Of a DNA stretch of 64,000 nucleotides, positions 34,775 to 43,043 are shown in pieces. Numbering within the stretch: the stretch's first letter is position 1; the number at the start of each line of letters is the position of its first letter. The notes below the pieces were generated by a model. That model saw only the letters and a program-made list of their open reading frames with translations. It was not told where the DNA came from and searched no databases. Location: positions 62,001 to 126,000 of the forward strand of contig CAKOHG010000001.1 in assembly GCA_934085565.1 (NCBI GenBank), read 5' to 3'. This DNA comes from an uncultured Bacilli bacterium (GTDB lineage: Bacteria; Bacillota_I; Bacilli_A; RF39; UBA660). The position numbers and the translations under genes are program-made.

Positions 34775-34984
34775 ATGAAACTAAACCTTCAATTATTTGC
34801 TGTTCCTTTTAGAAGAACTAGTAAAACAAAGAAAAGAATGCGTCGTACACATTTAAAAAAGGAAGTTGGAACTATTGCAACTTGTCCTAAATGTGGTGCT
34901 GCTTTAAGACCACACCGTGCATGTGCTAAATGTGGCTTCTACAAAAATGAAGATGTTTTACATATTCAAAAAGAAGAAAATTAG
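34775..34984 (+). CDS. rpmF: Ribosomal protein bL32 with an L27-type N-terminal extension
   Basis: bL32 of the large subunit, 69 residues. The zinc-ribbon form is present (CPKCG and CAKCG). The normal protein begins MAVPFRRTSK; here AVPFRRTSKTKKR is preceded by MKLNLQLF. This resembles the LNLQFFA/LNLQLFA leader of Firmicutes bL27, which the cysteine protease Prp removes after the Ala. The ATG 34775 has AAGGAG in front, and there is no ATG at the usual position. Removal of nine residues would leave VPFRRTSK. The gene follows yceD by 4 bases. Confidence 0.93.
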   Translation: MKLNLQLFAVPFRRTSKTKKRMRRTHLKKEVGTIATCPKCGAALRPHRACAKCGFYKNEDVLHIQKEEN

Positions 34985-34994
34985 AAAAAATCAC

Positions 34995-35023
34995 TTGTAA
35001 TTTTGATTGATATCGTTTATAAT
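34995..35023 (+). promoter_or_regulatory. Promoter for tRNA-Arg and tRNA-Pro
   Basis: TTGTAA, 17-base spacer, TATAAT, 20 bases upstream of tRNA-Arg. Confidence 0.7.
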
Positions 35024-35042
35024 CAATATGCAAGTGAAAAAT

Positions 35043-35119
35043 GTACCCATAGCTCAATTGGATAGAGCGTTAGACTACGGATCTAAAGGTTAGGGGTTCG
35101 ACTCCCTTTGGGTACACCA
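35043..35119 (+). tRNA. tRNA-Arg (ACG)
   Basis: 77 nt with encoded CCA, acceptor GTACCCA/TGGGTAC, anticodon ACG at 35077-35079. A34 would need deamination to inosine by TadA. Confidence 0.97.
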
Positions 35120-35128
35120 TTTATATGT

Positions 35129-35205
35129 CGAGAAGTAGCACAATTTGGTAGTGCACTTGGTTTGGGACCAAGGGGTCGCAGGTTCGAGTCCTGTCTTCTC
35201 GACCA
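35129..35205 (+). tRNA. tRNA-Pro (TGG)
   Basis: 77 nt with encoded CCA, acceptor CGAGAAG/CTTCTCG, anticodon stem CTTGG/CCAAG, anticodon TGG at 35163-35165. Confidence 0.97.
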
Positions 35206-35216
35206 TTTTGTTTATT

Positions 35217-35240
35217 AAAGTCCTTTTAAAGGACTTTTTC
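35217..35240 (+). terminator. Terminator after tRNA-Pro
   Basis: AAAGTCC / GGACTTT with short AT loop and T run. Confidence 0.85.
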
Positions 35241-35295
35241 TTTTGCAATTTACCTTCTAAATGTGGTATCCTTAACGAGAGAGGAAGTAGTAATA

Positions 35296-35682
35296 ATGAT
35301 TAAAGAATTTAAAGAGTTTATCAAAAGAGGAAATGTTTTAGATTTAGCTGTCGGCGTTATTGTTGGAGGAGCTTTTTCTAGTATTGTCAGTTCTCTTGTA
35401 AATAACATTTTATCACCCATTTTAGGAATCATTTTAGGTGGTATCGATTTTTCTGGATTATCTATTACCATTAAAGATGCAAATATCCAATATGGTATGT
35501 TTATTCAAAGTGTTATTGACTTTTTGATTGTTTCTTTCTGTATTTTCTTATTAGTTAAATTCATTAATAAGATTACCCATTTAGAAAAGAAAGAAGAAGC
35601 TAAAAAAGAGGCTCCTAAAAAAAGTGAAGAAGTTAAACTTTTAGAAGATATTAGAGATTTACTAAAAGAACAAAATAAATAA
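35296..35682 (+). CDS. mscL: Large-conductance mechanosensitive channel MscL
   Basis: MscL opens at high membrane tension to release solutes. The 128-residue protein has the classic start IKEFKEFIKRGNVLDLAVGVIVGGAF, with the N-terminal amphipathic helix and first span, the second span at about residues 63-83, and a C-terminal helical bundle (LEDIRDLLKEQ). I chose ATG 35296 with AGGAAG ahead; an in-frame upstream start would add 11 residues that the family lacks. It lies 14 bases before a GH30 gene. Confidence 0.95.
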   Translation: MIKEFKEFIKRGNVLDLAVGVIVGGAFSSIVSSLVNNILSPILGIILGGIDFSGLSITIKDANIQYGMFIQSVIDFLIVSFCIFLLVKFINKITHLEKKEEAKKEAPKKSEEVKLLEDIRDLLKEQNK

Positions 35683-35696
35683 AAAAGAGGTCATAA

Positions 35697-37004
35697 ATGG
35701 AAAAATATACAACAAATATTTTACAACATCAATATTTTGTAAAGGAAAGTATTCCCAGCGAAAAATTTGAATCACGTTGGGAATGGAATGTTGTAAAAAT
35801 TTATGATGAAAAAAAGATTAGAACCTGGTGTGGTTTAGGTGGTTCTATTACAGGGGCGTCCGCTTTTAATTTTCAAAAATTATCGAAAGATAATCAAAAG
35901 AAATTTATAGAATATTATTATGGTCAAAGTGGTTTAAATTATAATTTGGCTCGTTTATCTATCGGTAGCAATGATTTTTGCCCATATTCTTATGAATATT
36001 GCCCTGATGGAGACTTAAAACATTTTCAAATAAAAGAAGACAAAAAATTGCTTTTTCCTTTGCTAAAAAAGATTAATCGAAAAGCTGATATTACTTATTT
36101 AGCTAGTCCTTGGAGTCCTCCAAGTTGGATGAAAGATAATAATTCTTTAATAGGTGGAAAATTAAAAAAAGAATGCTATGCTTCATATGCAGAATATTTA
36201 GTTAAATTTTTAGAAAGCTATCAAAAAGAAAATATTTCTATTCCTTATTTAACGATTCAAAATGAGCCGTATGCTTGGCAGAAATGGGAATCTTGTGTTT
36301 ATTCTTTAAAAGAACAAAAAGATTTTATAAAAAATTATTTGCTTGATGAATTAAATAAGAGTAAATTGGATACTAAAATATTATTATGGGATCATAACAA
36401 AGACAATGTTTATGAAAATACGAAATATCTAAGAATAAAAGATGACAGAATTGCTGGTGTTGCTTTCCACAGTTATGCTGGCTCACATTTTCAAAATTTA
36501 GCTTTAATTAGTCAAAAATATCCAAATGATTTATTATGGCATACCGAAGGATGTCGTGGTTTTGAACCATATAACGAAGAAAAATGGCTTTTAGATGCTG
36601 AACTTTATATGTTAGATTTAATTGGCGATATTAATCATGGTATGAATGGCTATATTGATTGGAATATTTTATTAGATGATAAAGGAGGACCTAATCATGT
36701 AGAAAATTATTGTAAAAGTCCTATTATGCTTGATGAGAACAATAATCTTATTTTAACTCCTATTTATTACTATTTAAAACATTTAGGTTTCTTTGTTAAA
36801 AAAGGATATCAAAGTCTTGTCGTTGATACTTATCGTCCTGACTTATTCTGCTGTGCTTTTAAAAATCAAAACGAGTATGTAATGATATGTCTTAATATGA
36901 ATGCCTATGACATGGAAGTTGATCTTATTTTAAAAGGAAAAAGAACCCATGATGTTTTATCTTCCCATAGCATTGTCACTTATGTAGAAACTATTGAAAA
37001 ATAA
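35697..37004 (+). CDS. GH30-family glycoside hydrolase (glucosylceramidase-like), no signal peptide
   Basis: A 435-residue TIM-barrel enzyme of family GH30 (glucosylceramidase-like). GLGGSITGASAFN is the N-terminal landmark, SPWSPPSWMK precedes the catalytic centre, the acid/base Glu is in TIQNEPYA (about residue 185) and the nucleophile Glu in WHTEGCRG (about residue 283). A small beta-domain closes the protein. There is no signal peptide, so it acts in the cytoplasm, on an imported beta-linked glycoside. No transporter for such a sugar is next to it; mscL lies 14 bases upstream. Confidence 0.88.
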   Translation: MEKYTTNILQHQYFVKESIPSEKFESRWEWNVVKIYDEKKIRTWCGLGGSITGASAFNFQKLSKDNQKKFIEYYYGQSGLNYNLARLSIGSNDFCPYSYEYCPDGDLKHFQIKEDKKLLFPLLKKINRKADITYLASPWSPPSWMKDNNSLIGGKLKKECYASYAEYLVKFLESYQKENISIPYLTIQNEPYAWQKWESCVYSLKEQKDFIKNYLLDELNKSKLDTKILLWDHNKDNVYENTKYLRIKDDRIAGVAFHSYAGSHFQNLALISQKYPNDLLWHTEGCRGFEPYNEEKWLLDAELYMLDLIGDINHGMNGYIDWNILLDDKGGPNHVENYCKSPIMLDENNNLILTPIYYYLKHLGFFVKKGYQSLVVDTYRPDLFCCAFKNQNEYVMICLNMNAYDMEVDLILKGKRTHDVLSSHSIVTYVETIEK

Positions 37005-37032
37005 AAACACTAAATTGGACTAGTGTTTTTTT
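37003..37032 (+). terminator. Terminator after the GH30 gene
   Basis: AAAAACACTA / TAGTGTTTTT with an 8-base loop and further T. Confidence 0.85.
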
Positions 37033-37075
37033 CATAATTATTGTATACTGATTATAGGATAGAGAGGGTAATCAT

Positions 37076-39424
37076 ATGCAAAAAGTTACGTTAAGTGAAG
37101 AAGAATTAAAAAGAATAGACGGCTATTTTAGAGCGACAAATTATGTATCTGCCGCGGCACTTTATTTAAAGGATAATCCCCTTTTAAGAAGACCTTTAAC
37201 ATTTGATGATATAAAAAGTAAATTAGTAGGTCACTGGGGCAGTGCTCCAGGACAAAATCTATGTTATGTGCATTGTAATCGTGTCATTGAAAAATATAAT
37301 TTAAACATGATGTGGATTGTAGGACCTGGTCATGCTGGGCAATCTGCGATGGCTAATTCTTATTTTGAAGGAACTTATACCGACGTATATAAAGAATTTA
37401 CAGAAGACGAAGAAGGTTTAAGAAAATTTTTAAAACATTTTAGTTTTCCAGGTGGTACTTCTAGTCATGTTGCTCCAGAAGTTCCGGGAAGTATTAATGA
37501 AGGTGGGGAACTTGGTTATAGTTTAGTTCATGCTTTTGGAGCTGTTTTAGATAATCCTGATTTAATTGCCACGGTTATCGTGGGAGATGGTGAAGCGGAA
37601 ACAGGTCCTTTAGCAACGAGTTGGCATTGCAATAAACTTTTAAATGCCAAAAATGATGGGGTTGTTTTACCTATCTTACATTTAAATGGATATAAGATTG
37701 CCAATCCTACTATTTTTGCCCGTATTAGTGAAGAAGAATTAATATCTTTCTTTAAAGGTTGTGGTTGGGAACCTTATATTGTAGATTATCAAAATAAAGA
37801 AAATATTCATGAGCAAATGGCTACTGTTATGGACGAAGTCATTGAAAGAATTAAAATGATTCAAGAAGCTGCTAGGGAAAAAGGCATAAGTAAAAGACCT
37901 ATTTGGCCTATGATAATTTTAAAGACACCTAAAGGATTTACAGGACCTAAAGAAATTGACGGCAAAAAAATCGAAGACTCTTTTAGATCTCATCAAGTTC
38001 CACTTGAAGTTACTAAAGAACATCCTGAAAGTCTAGAAGAACTAGAAAGATGGCTTAAGAGTTATCATCCTGAAGAACTTTTTGATGAAAAGGGAAGATT
38101 AAAAGATAAATATCGTATGATACCCGTTAAAGAAAGATGTATGAGTGCTAATAAAAATGCCAACGGTGGTCTTTTAAAAGAACCTTTGAAATTACCAAAT
38201 ATTTTAAAATATGGTATCCGCATTCCATATCCTGGTAATGATGAGAAAGAAGATATGAAAGTTTTAGGTCGTTATTTAAAAGATGTTGTGGCTTTAAATC
38301 CTACTAATTTCCGGATTTTTGGACCAGATGAAGCGTTATCGAATCGTTTATATTCTGTCTTTGAAGTGACAAAAAGACAATTTGAAGGTAAAATCTATGA
38401 AGATGACGAGCTATTAAGTACCGAAGGACGTATTATTGATTCTATGTTGTCTGAACATGTTTGTGAAGGTTTATTAGAAGGATATCTTTTAACAGGAAGA
38501 CATGGTATTTTCCATAGTTATGAATCTTTCATGAGAATTGTAGATTCTATGATTAGTCAGCACGCTAAATGGTTAAAAGTATCTAAAGAACTAAGTTGGC
38601 GTAAACCAATCGCTAGTTTAAATCTTTTAGTTACTAGTCATTGTTGGCAACAAGATCATAATGGATATACTCATCAAGATCCTGGAATGATTAACCATAT
38701 CTTAACTAAAAAATCGTCTATCGCTCGCATTTATTTACCGTGTGACGCGAATACTTTAATATCTGTAATGGACCATTGTTTACAAAGTGAAAATTATATT
38801 AATTTAATTATTGCCAGTAAACATCCACGCCCTGAGTGGTTAAGTATGAAAGAAGCCATTAGACATTGTGAAAAGGGAATTGGAATCTTTGGCTTTGCAA
38901 GTAATGACTTAGATAATAATCCTGACCTTGTTTTAGCTTGTGCTGGAGATACACCTACTTTAGAAGTCATGGCAGCAACGAGTATTTTACGTAGTTGGTT
39001 ACCTAATTTGAAAGTACGTGTTGTAAATGTGGTAGACTTGATGAAATTAGAAAGCCATGAAGATCATCCACATGGTTTAACAGATAAAGAATTTGATGCC
39101 ATTTTTACTAAAAATAAACCTGTTGTTTTTGCTTTCCATGGTTACCCTAATGTTATTCACGAATTAACTTATAAAAGAACAAACCAAAATATTCATGTTC
39201 GTGGGTATATTGAAGAAGGTACTATTACGACACCATTTGATATGCGTGTTCAAAATAAATTAGACCGTTATCATTTGATTTTATTAGCTTTAAAATATTT
39301 ACCAGAATTTGATACGAAAGCCCTAGAAGAGTATTGTAATGAGCAATTAAAAAAACATGCCGCTTATATTAAAGAATATGGCAAAGATTTAGAAGAAATT
39401 ATTAACTGGCATTGGAGTATATAA
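37076..39424 (+). CDS. xfp: Xylulose-5-phosphate/fructose-6-phosphate phosphoketolase
   Basis: TPP enzyme that cleaves xylulose-5-P (and often fructose-6-P) to acetyl phosphate and a triose or tetrose phosphate. The 782-residue length is normal. Landmarks are GHWGSAPGQN near residue 51, GPGHAGQ, GGELGYSLVHAFGA, the GDGEAETG TPP motif and SHCWQQDHNGYTHQDPG near the middle. It has its own promoter and terminator. Together with transketolase it gives a heterofermentative or phosphoketolase route yielding ATP through acetyl phosphate. Confidence 0.97.
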   Translation: MQKVTLSEEELKRIDGYFRATNYVSAAALYLKDNPLLRRPLTFDDIKSKLVGHWGSAPGQNLCYVHCNRVIEKYNLNMMWIVGPGHAGQSAMANSYFEGTYTDVYKEFTEDEEGLRKFLKHFSFPGGTSSHVAPEVPGSINEGGELGYSLVHAFGAVLDNPDLIATVIVGDGEAETGPLATSWHCNKLLNAKNDGVVLPILHLNGYKIANPTIFARISEEELISFFKGCGWEPYIVDYQNKENIHEQMATVMDEVIERIKMIQEAAREKGISKRPIWPMIILKTPKGFTGPKEIDGKKIEDSFRSHQVPLEVTKEHPESLEELERWLKSYHPEELFDEKGRLKDKYRMIPVKERCMSANKNANGGLLKEPLKLPNILKYGIRIPYPGNDEKEDMKVLGRYLKDVVALNPTNFRIFGPDEALSNRLYSVFEVTKRQFEGKIYEDDELLSTEGRIIDSMLSEHVCEGLLEGYLLTGRHGIFHSYESFMRIVDSMISQHAKWLKVSKELSWRKPIASLNLLVTSHCWQQDHNGYTHQDPGMINHILTKKSSIARIYLPCDANTLISVMDHCLQSENYINLIIASKHPRPEWLSMKEAIRHCEKGIGIFGFASNDLDNNPDLVLACAGDTPTLEVMAATSILRSWLPNLKVRVVNVVDLMKLESHEDHPHGLTDKEFDAIFTKNKPVVFAFHGYPNVIHELTYKRTNQNIHVRGYIEEGTITTPFDMRVQNKLDRYHLILLALKYLPEFDTKALEEYCNEQLKKHAAYIKEYGKDLEEIINWHWSI

Positions 39425-39459
39425 AAAGCATTTGTAAATGAAGCAAGTGCTTTTTTTTA
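39424..39459 (+). terminator. Terminator after phosphoketolase
   Basis: AAGCATTTG (39426-39434) pairs with CAAGTGCTT (39444-39452) with one G-U pair; T run follows. Confidence 0.8.
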
Positions 39460-39461
39460 TA

Positions 39462-39495
39462 CAAAAAAACACCCTTTAGTTAAGAGTGTTTTTAA
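39462..39495 (-). terminator. Terminator after lexA
   Basis: AAACACCCTT / AAGAGTGTTT with one mismatch; on the minus strand a run of T follows. Confidence 0.7.
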
Positions 39496-40118
39496 AATTG
39501 ATGAAATAAACCAATGGCTTTTCCTAAAATAGTCACGTTATTAAAGATAAATGGACTCATGGTATCATTTTCAGGTTGAAGTCTAATATGTCCATCTTCT
39601 TTGTAAAAAGTTTTTAAAGTAACTTCATTTTCATCTGTCATGGCTACCACAATATCACCATTATTCGCGGTATTTTGTTTTTCTAAAATAACAATGTCAC
39701 CATCTTGAATACCTTTATTTATCATAGATTCCCCACTTACTTTTAAAGTAAATACGGTTTTATTTAAAGGAACAAGACAAGCAGGAAGTTCAAAAAATTC
39801 ATTTGGCTTTTCGATGGCTTCAATTGGATTACCAGCGGTTACCTTGCCAAGTAAAGGGACTTTAATGATTCCTTCTTGTTCATTTAAATATTCATTTTCC
39901 ACTAATAGTTCAATTGTTCTAAATTTGTTACTTGAGTTTCTAATAACACCTGCTTTTTTTAAATTGTTAATATGTGATTGGACTGTCGCTGGACTAGATA
40001 ATCCTAATATTTCGCAAATTTCCCTGACTGCTGGAGGAAATCCATGTTCAGCTTGGTATTTTTTGATACAATCCAAAACTTTTTCTTGCTTAGCTGTTAA
40101 CTTTACACTTTCTTCCAT
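39492..40118 (-). CDS. lexA: LexA repressor
   Basis: SOS repressor, 208 residues. The winged helix at about residues 10-60 includes FPPAVREICEILGLSSPATVQSHI. The self-cleavage bond is A95-G96 in VTAGNP, with the catalytic Ser in GESM (Ser131) and Lys in VTLKTFY (Lys169). AGAGGTG lies ahead of the ATG and a TTGACA-like -35 (40164-40159 on minus) upstream. I do not see a standard GAAC-N4-GTTC operator in front of the gene; a short palindrome CTCTTT-A-AAAGAG lies at 40127-40139, but whether LexA binds it is unknown. Confidence 0.95.
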   Translation of the reverse strand: MEESVKLTAKQEKVLDCIKKYQAEHGFPPAVREICEILGLSSPATVQSHINNLKKAGVIRNSSNKFRTIELLVENEYLNEQEGIIKVPLLGKVTAGNPIEAIEKPNEFFELPACLVPLNKTVFTLKVSGESMINKGIQDGDIVILEKQNTANNGDIVVAMTDENEVTLKTFYKEDGHIRLQPENDTMSPFIFNNVTILGKAIGLFHQF

Positions 40119-40179
40119 TTTTACACCTCTTTAAAAGAGTACCATACATTTGATTGCCTGTCAAACCTTGAAACTTTAA

Positions 40180-40208
40180 GCATAAAAATAAAAAAACATA
40201 TCATACTA
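40180..40208 (+). promoter_or_regulatory. Sigma-G/sigma-F-like promoter of the spoVA operon
   Basis: GCATA (40180-40184), 17-base spacer, CATACTA (40202-40208). This fits the forespore consensus of a G(C/T)ATA -35 and a CAT..TA -10, and lies 17 bases upstream of the chosen spoVAC start, as expected from Bacillus. Confidence 0.65.
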
Positions 40209-40224
40209 TGGTTGGGTGAATTTT

Positions 40225-40662
40225 ATGAACAAAGATGAATATCAAAAATTGGTAGATGAATTAAAACCGAAAGAACCAAAGTTAAAAAGAGCTATTGTGT
40301 CTTTTGTGGTAGGAGGGTGTCTTGGTCTTGTTAGTCAAATATTTGTTTCCGTCTTAGAAAGTAGTTTTGGCATTCCTACGAAAGAAGCTTTTATATGGCT
40401 TTGCATTACGATGATATTTTTATCTAGTTTTTTAACATCTCTTGGCTTCTTTGATAATTGGGTAAGTACTTGTCAAGCAGGACTTTTTTTACCAACAACA
40501 GGTTTTGCTCATTCTGTCACATCCGCTGCCTTAGATTATAGAAGAGATGGCTTGATTACAGGTTTAGGTTCCAACTTCTTTCGCCTTGCCGGCAGTGTTT
40601 TATTATATGGAATGGTAAGTGCCTTTTTCTTAGGTATTTTAGGGGTGATTATTTATGGCTAG
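40225..40662 (+). CDS. spoVAC: Stage V sporulation protein AC
   Basis: SpoVAC is a membrane part of the SpoVA channel that moves dipicolinic acid and calcium into the forespore and out at germination. The 145-residue protein has the family start (EYQKLVDELKPKEPKLKRA) and four hydrophobic segments; the Gly-rich GLFLPTTGFAHS-type region carries the SpoVAC signature. I chose ATG 40225 with GGGTGA five bases ahead instead of GTG 40216. Its stop overlaps spoVAD by 8 bases. Confidence 0.93.
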   Translation: MNKDEYQKLVDELKPKEPKLKRAIVSFVVGGCLGLVSQIFVSVLESSFGIPTKEAFIWLCITMIFLSSFLTSLGFFDNWVSTCQAGLFLPTTGFAHSVTSAALDYRRDGLITGLGSNFFRLAGSVLLYGMVSAFFLGILGVIIYG

Positions 40663-41635
40663 CAAAAAAATCAATAATGTTTATATTGCAGACTCCTTTA
40701 CCATCGCAGGACCTTTTGAAAAAGAGGGAAGTGTCAAAGATTTTGATATGACTTTAGAAGATTTTTATTTTAAGGCTCATACGTTTGAACAATCAGAAAT
40801 AAAAATGCAAAAAGTAGCGATTGATAATCTTTTAGCTAAAAATCATTTGCTTACGAAAGATATTTCTCTTTTAGTTTCCGGAGATTTATCGAATCAAATA
40901 GGTACTTCTAGTTATGCTGCTAGTTCTTATGATTTTCCTTATTTAGGAGTTTATTCTGCTTGTGCATCTTTTATAGAAAGTCTTTTTACGGCAGCAACTT
41001 TTATAGAAAGTAAGACTAAAGCCAATGCTCTTTGTGTGACTTCATCACATAATTTAGCGGCTGAAAAGCAATTTCGTTATCCTATCGAGTATGGGGCTCC
41101 ACGACCTAAAACATCAACCTTTACCGCGACAGGAAGTGTAGCTGTTTTACTAACCAAAAATAAAACACCTGTTAAATTAGAAAGCTATACGGTAGGAACT
41201 GTGGTAGATATGGGGCAAAAAGATACCAATAACATGGGGGCTATTATGGCTCCAGCGGCGGCTAAAGTTCTAACAGATCATTTAAATGAAATGAAAAGGT
41301 CTATTGATTATTATGATTTGATTTTAACGGGTGACTTGGGCTGCGTTGGTTCTAAGATATTACAAGAATATTTAAAACGAGTTTATGGGTTAAAAATGCC
41401 TAAACATCTTGACGCGGGATGTGAACTTTATTTGAAAAGTCAAGAACAGACAGCTTCAGGAGCCAGTGGACCAGTAGCTTTACCATTGTATCTTTTTGGT
41501 AAAGTCTTAAAATCACATAAATACCATCATATTTTACTTATTGGTACAGGTTCTTTACATAATCCTTTTTTAGTCAATCAAAAAATATCAATTCCAGCCA
41601 TTGCTCATGCTGTTAGTTTGGAGGTTTCAGAATGA
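40655..41635 (+). CDS. spoVAD: Stage V sporulation protein AD
   Basis: SpoVAD is the soluble, thiolase-fold component of the SpoVA channel that binds dipicolinic acid. The 326-residue protein shows SGDLSNQIGTSSYAA, the YSACASFIESL segment, the TSSHNLAAEKQFRYPIEYGAPRP stretch (shown here only in part: HNLAAEKQFRYP) and the GDLGCVGS motif, all as in Bacillus SpoVAD. It overlaps spoVAC by 8 bases and spoVAEb by 4 bases. Confidence 0.95.
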   Translation: MASKKINNVYIADSFTIAGPFEKEGSVKDFDMTLEDFYFKAHTFEQSEIKMQKVAIDNLLAKNHLLTKDISLLVSGDLSNQIGTSSYAASSYDFPYLGVYSACASFIESLFTAATFIESKTKANALCVTSSHNLAAEKQFRYPIEYGAPRPKTSTFTATGSVAVLLTKNKTPVKLESYTVGTVVDMGQKDTNNMGAIMAPAAAKVLTDHLNEMKRSIDYYDLILTGDLGCVGSKILQEYLKRVYGLKMPKHLDAGCELYLKSQEQTASGASGPVALPLYLFGKVLKSHKYHHILLIGTGSLHNPFLVNQKISIPAIAHAVSLEVSE

Positions 41636-41982
41636 TTTATTTTAATGCTTTTTTAGTAGCCGGTTTGTTTTGTTTAAGTGCTCAGTTAATATTAGATAAT
41701 ACGAAACTTACACCAGGACATATTACTTCATTATATACCGTTTTAGGTGCGGTTTTATCTTTTTTTGGACTTTATCCTAAACTCATTTCTTATGGTGGAG
41801 CAGGGGCGACAATTATGATTTCTAATTTTGGAAATATGTTATATCAAAGTGTTATCGAGGGATATCATGAAATGGGGGTTTTAGGTTTATTTGGTGGTTT
41901 ACTCGTTAAAAGTTCCGCGGCTATTTCGAGTGCTGTTATCTTTGCTTTTGTCTTATCTTTTATTTTCAAACCTAAAAATTAA
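41632..41982 (+). CDS. spoVAE: Stage V sporulation protein AE (SpoVAEb type)
   Basis: A 116-residue membrane protein with about three to four spans, typical of SpoVAEb: LILDNTKLTPGHITS near residue 20, YGGAGATI near 54 and FGGLLVK near 88. It completes the minimal C-D-Eb set of the SpoVA channel. No spoVAA, AB or AF genes are adjacent. It is translated from an ATGA overlap with spoVAD and followed by a terminator. Confidence 0.95.
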   Translation: MIYFNAFLVAGLFCLSAQLILDNTKLTPGHITSLYTVLGAVLSFFGLYPKLISYGGAGATIMISNFGNMLYQSVIEGYHEMGVLGLFGGLLVKSSAAISSAVIFAFVLSFIFKPKN

Positions 41983-41989
41983 ATTAAAA

Positions 41990-42021
41990 TTCGTTTCTTA
42001 GTAATAAAGAAACGTTTTTTT
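41990..42021 (+). terminator. Terminator of the spoVA operon
   Basis: CGTTTCTT / AAGAAACG with a 7-base loop and seven T. Confidence 0.88.
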
Positions 42022-42084
42022 ATAAACAAATAAAGAAATTTCATCTTAATTTATGCTATAATAAACTGAAGTACAGGTGATGAT

Positions 42085-43023
42085 ATGCAAGTTATTTTGA
42101 TAAAAAGTGATTCTAAAAGTTTAATGGATGAAAAAATAGCTGAGCTTTCTAAAGATATTTTAGAAAAAACAATCCTTTCTTATCCAGAAAATACAATAGA
42201 TGATGTTTTAGAAGAATCATCTTTTGTATCGATGTTTGGCGATAAAAAATGTGTTCTAGTTAAAAACGCTTCTTTTTTTGGAACAATGAAATTAACAGAT
42301 AAAGATACTGAAAAATTGCTTAAATATTTTAATAATCCTAATTCATTAACCACTCTTATTTTTACGACTTACGAGGATGTTGATAGTCGTAAAAACATTA
42401 CAAAAAGTCTTATCAATCAAAATGCTTACATTGAGATAAAAGCTCCTAAAAATTACGAATTATTAAATGTTGTCAGAAACAAAATGAGTAAATATCAAAT
42501 AAAGGAAGAAGCTTTAAAGTATTTAATCGAAGCTTCTTTAAATAATTATGATATCATTTTAAATGAAATTGAAAAATTATCTTTATATTATAAAGAAAAA
42601 GATACCATTAGTTTAGAAGATTTAAAAAAAATTACACCGATGAATTTATCTGATAATGTGTTTAAGTTTGTGGATGCGGTTGTATCGAAAGATAGTTTTA
42701 ACGCGATTAATTTGTATGAAAATTTTTTAACTATTAAAACTGACCCATTACAACTTTTAAATCTTTTAGGAAGAGAATATCGTCTTTTATATTGTTATAA
42801 ATTATTTGAAGAAAAAAAATATAGTCCTAGAGAAATGGCCAGTGAGTTAAAACTTCAAGAATGGCAAGTGAATAAACTAAGAAAAGAAGCGAGTCTTTAC
42901 CATAAAGATGATTTGAAAACCATCCTAGTAGATATTTTTAAGTTAGATTTAAATATTAAAAGTGGTCGTGTTGATAAAGTCGTTTCTTTTTACGCTTTTT
43001 TAATCCAAGTACTAGAGTGTTAA
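42085..43023 (+). CDS. holA: DNA polymerase III delta subunit
   Basis: HolA is the clamp-loader subunit that opens the beta clamp. The 312-residue protein has the family outline: an N-terminal nucleotide-binding-like domain with FVSMFGDKKCVLVKN near residue 50, the LIFTTY strand, a three-helix middle part and the C-terminal collar domain with QLLNLLGREYRLL. In Firmicutes it normally sits near comEC and rpsT, which are not seen here. AGGTGATG lies ahead of the start. Confidence 0.9.
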   Translation: MQVILIKSDSKSLMDEKIAELSKDILEKTILSYPENTIDDVLEESSFVSMFGDKKCVLVKNASFFGTMKLTDKDTEKLLKYFNNPNSLTTLIFTTYEDVDSRKNITKSLINQNAYIEIKAPKNYELLNVVRNKMSKYQIKEEALKYLIEASLNNYDIILNEIEKLSLYYKEKDTISLEDLKKITPMNLSDNVFKFVDAVVSKDSFNAINLYENFLTIKTDPLQLLNLLGREYRLLYCYKLFEEKKYSPREMASELKLQEWQVNKLRKEASLYHKDDLKTILVDIFKLDLNIKSGRVDKVVSFYAFLIQVLEC

Positions 43024-43043
43024 TTTGAAAGGAAATCGTAGTT

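Noticed and set aside
39814..40134. Plus-strand ORF of 106 residues opposite lexA
   Set aside because: Opposite the conserved LexA winged helix and cleavage site; not a gene.
40119..40215. Classic LexA operator (GAAC-N4-GTTC) between lexA and spoVAC
   Set aside because: I could not find this motif; only weaker palindromes (CTCTTT-A-AAAGAG and TTTGA...TCAAA) are seen, and I do not claim them as operators.
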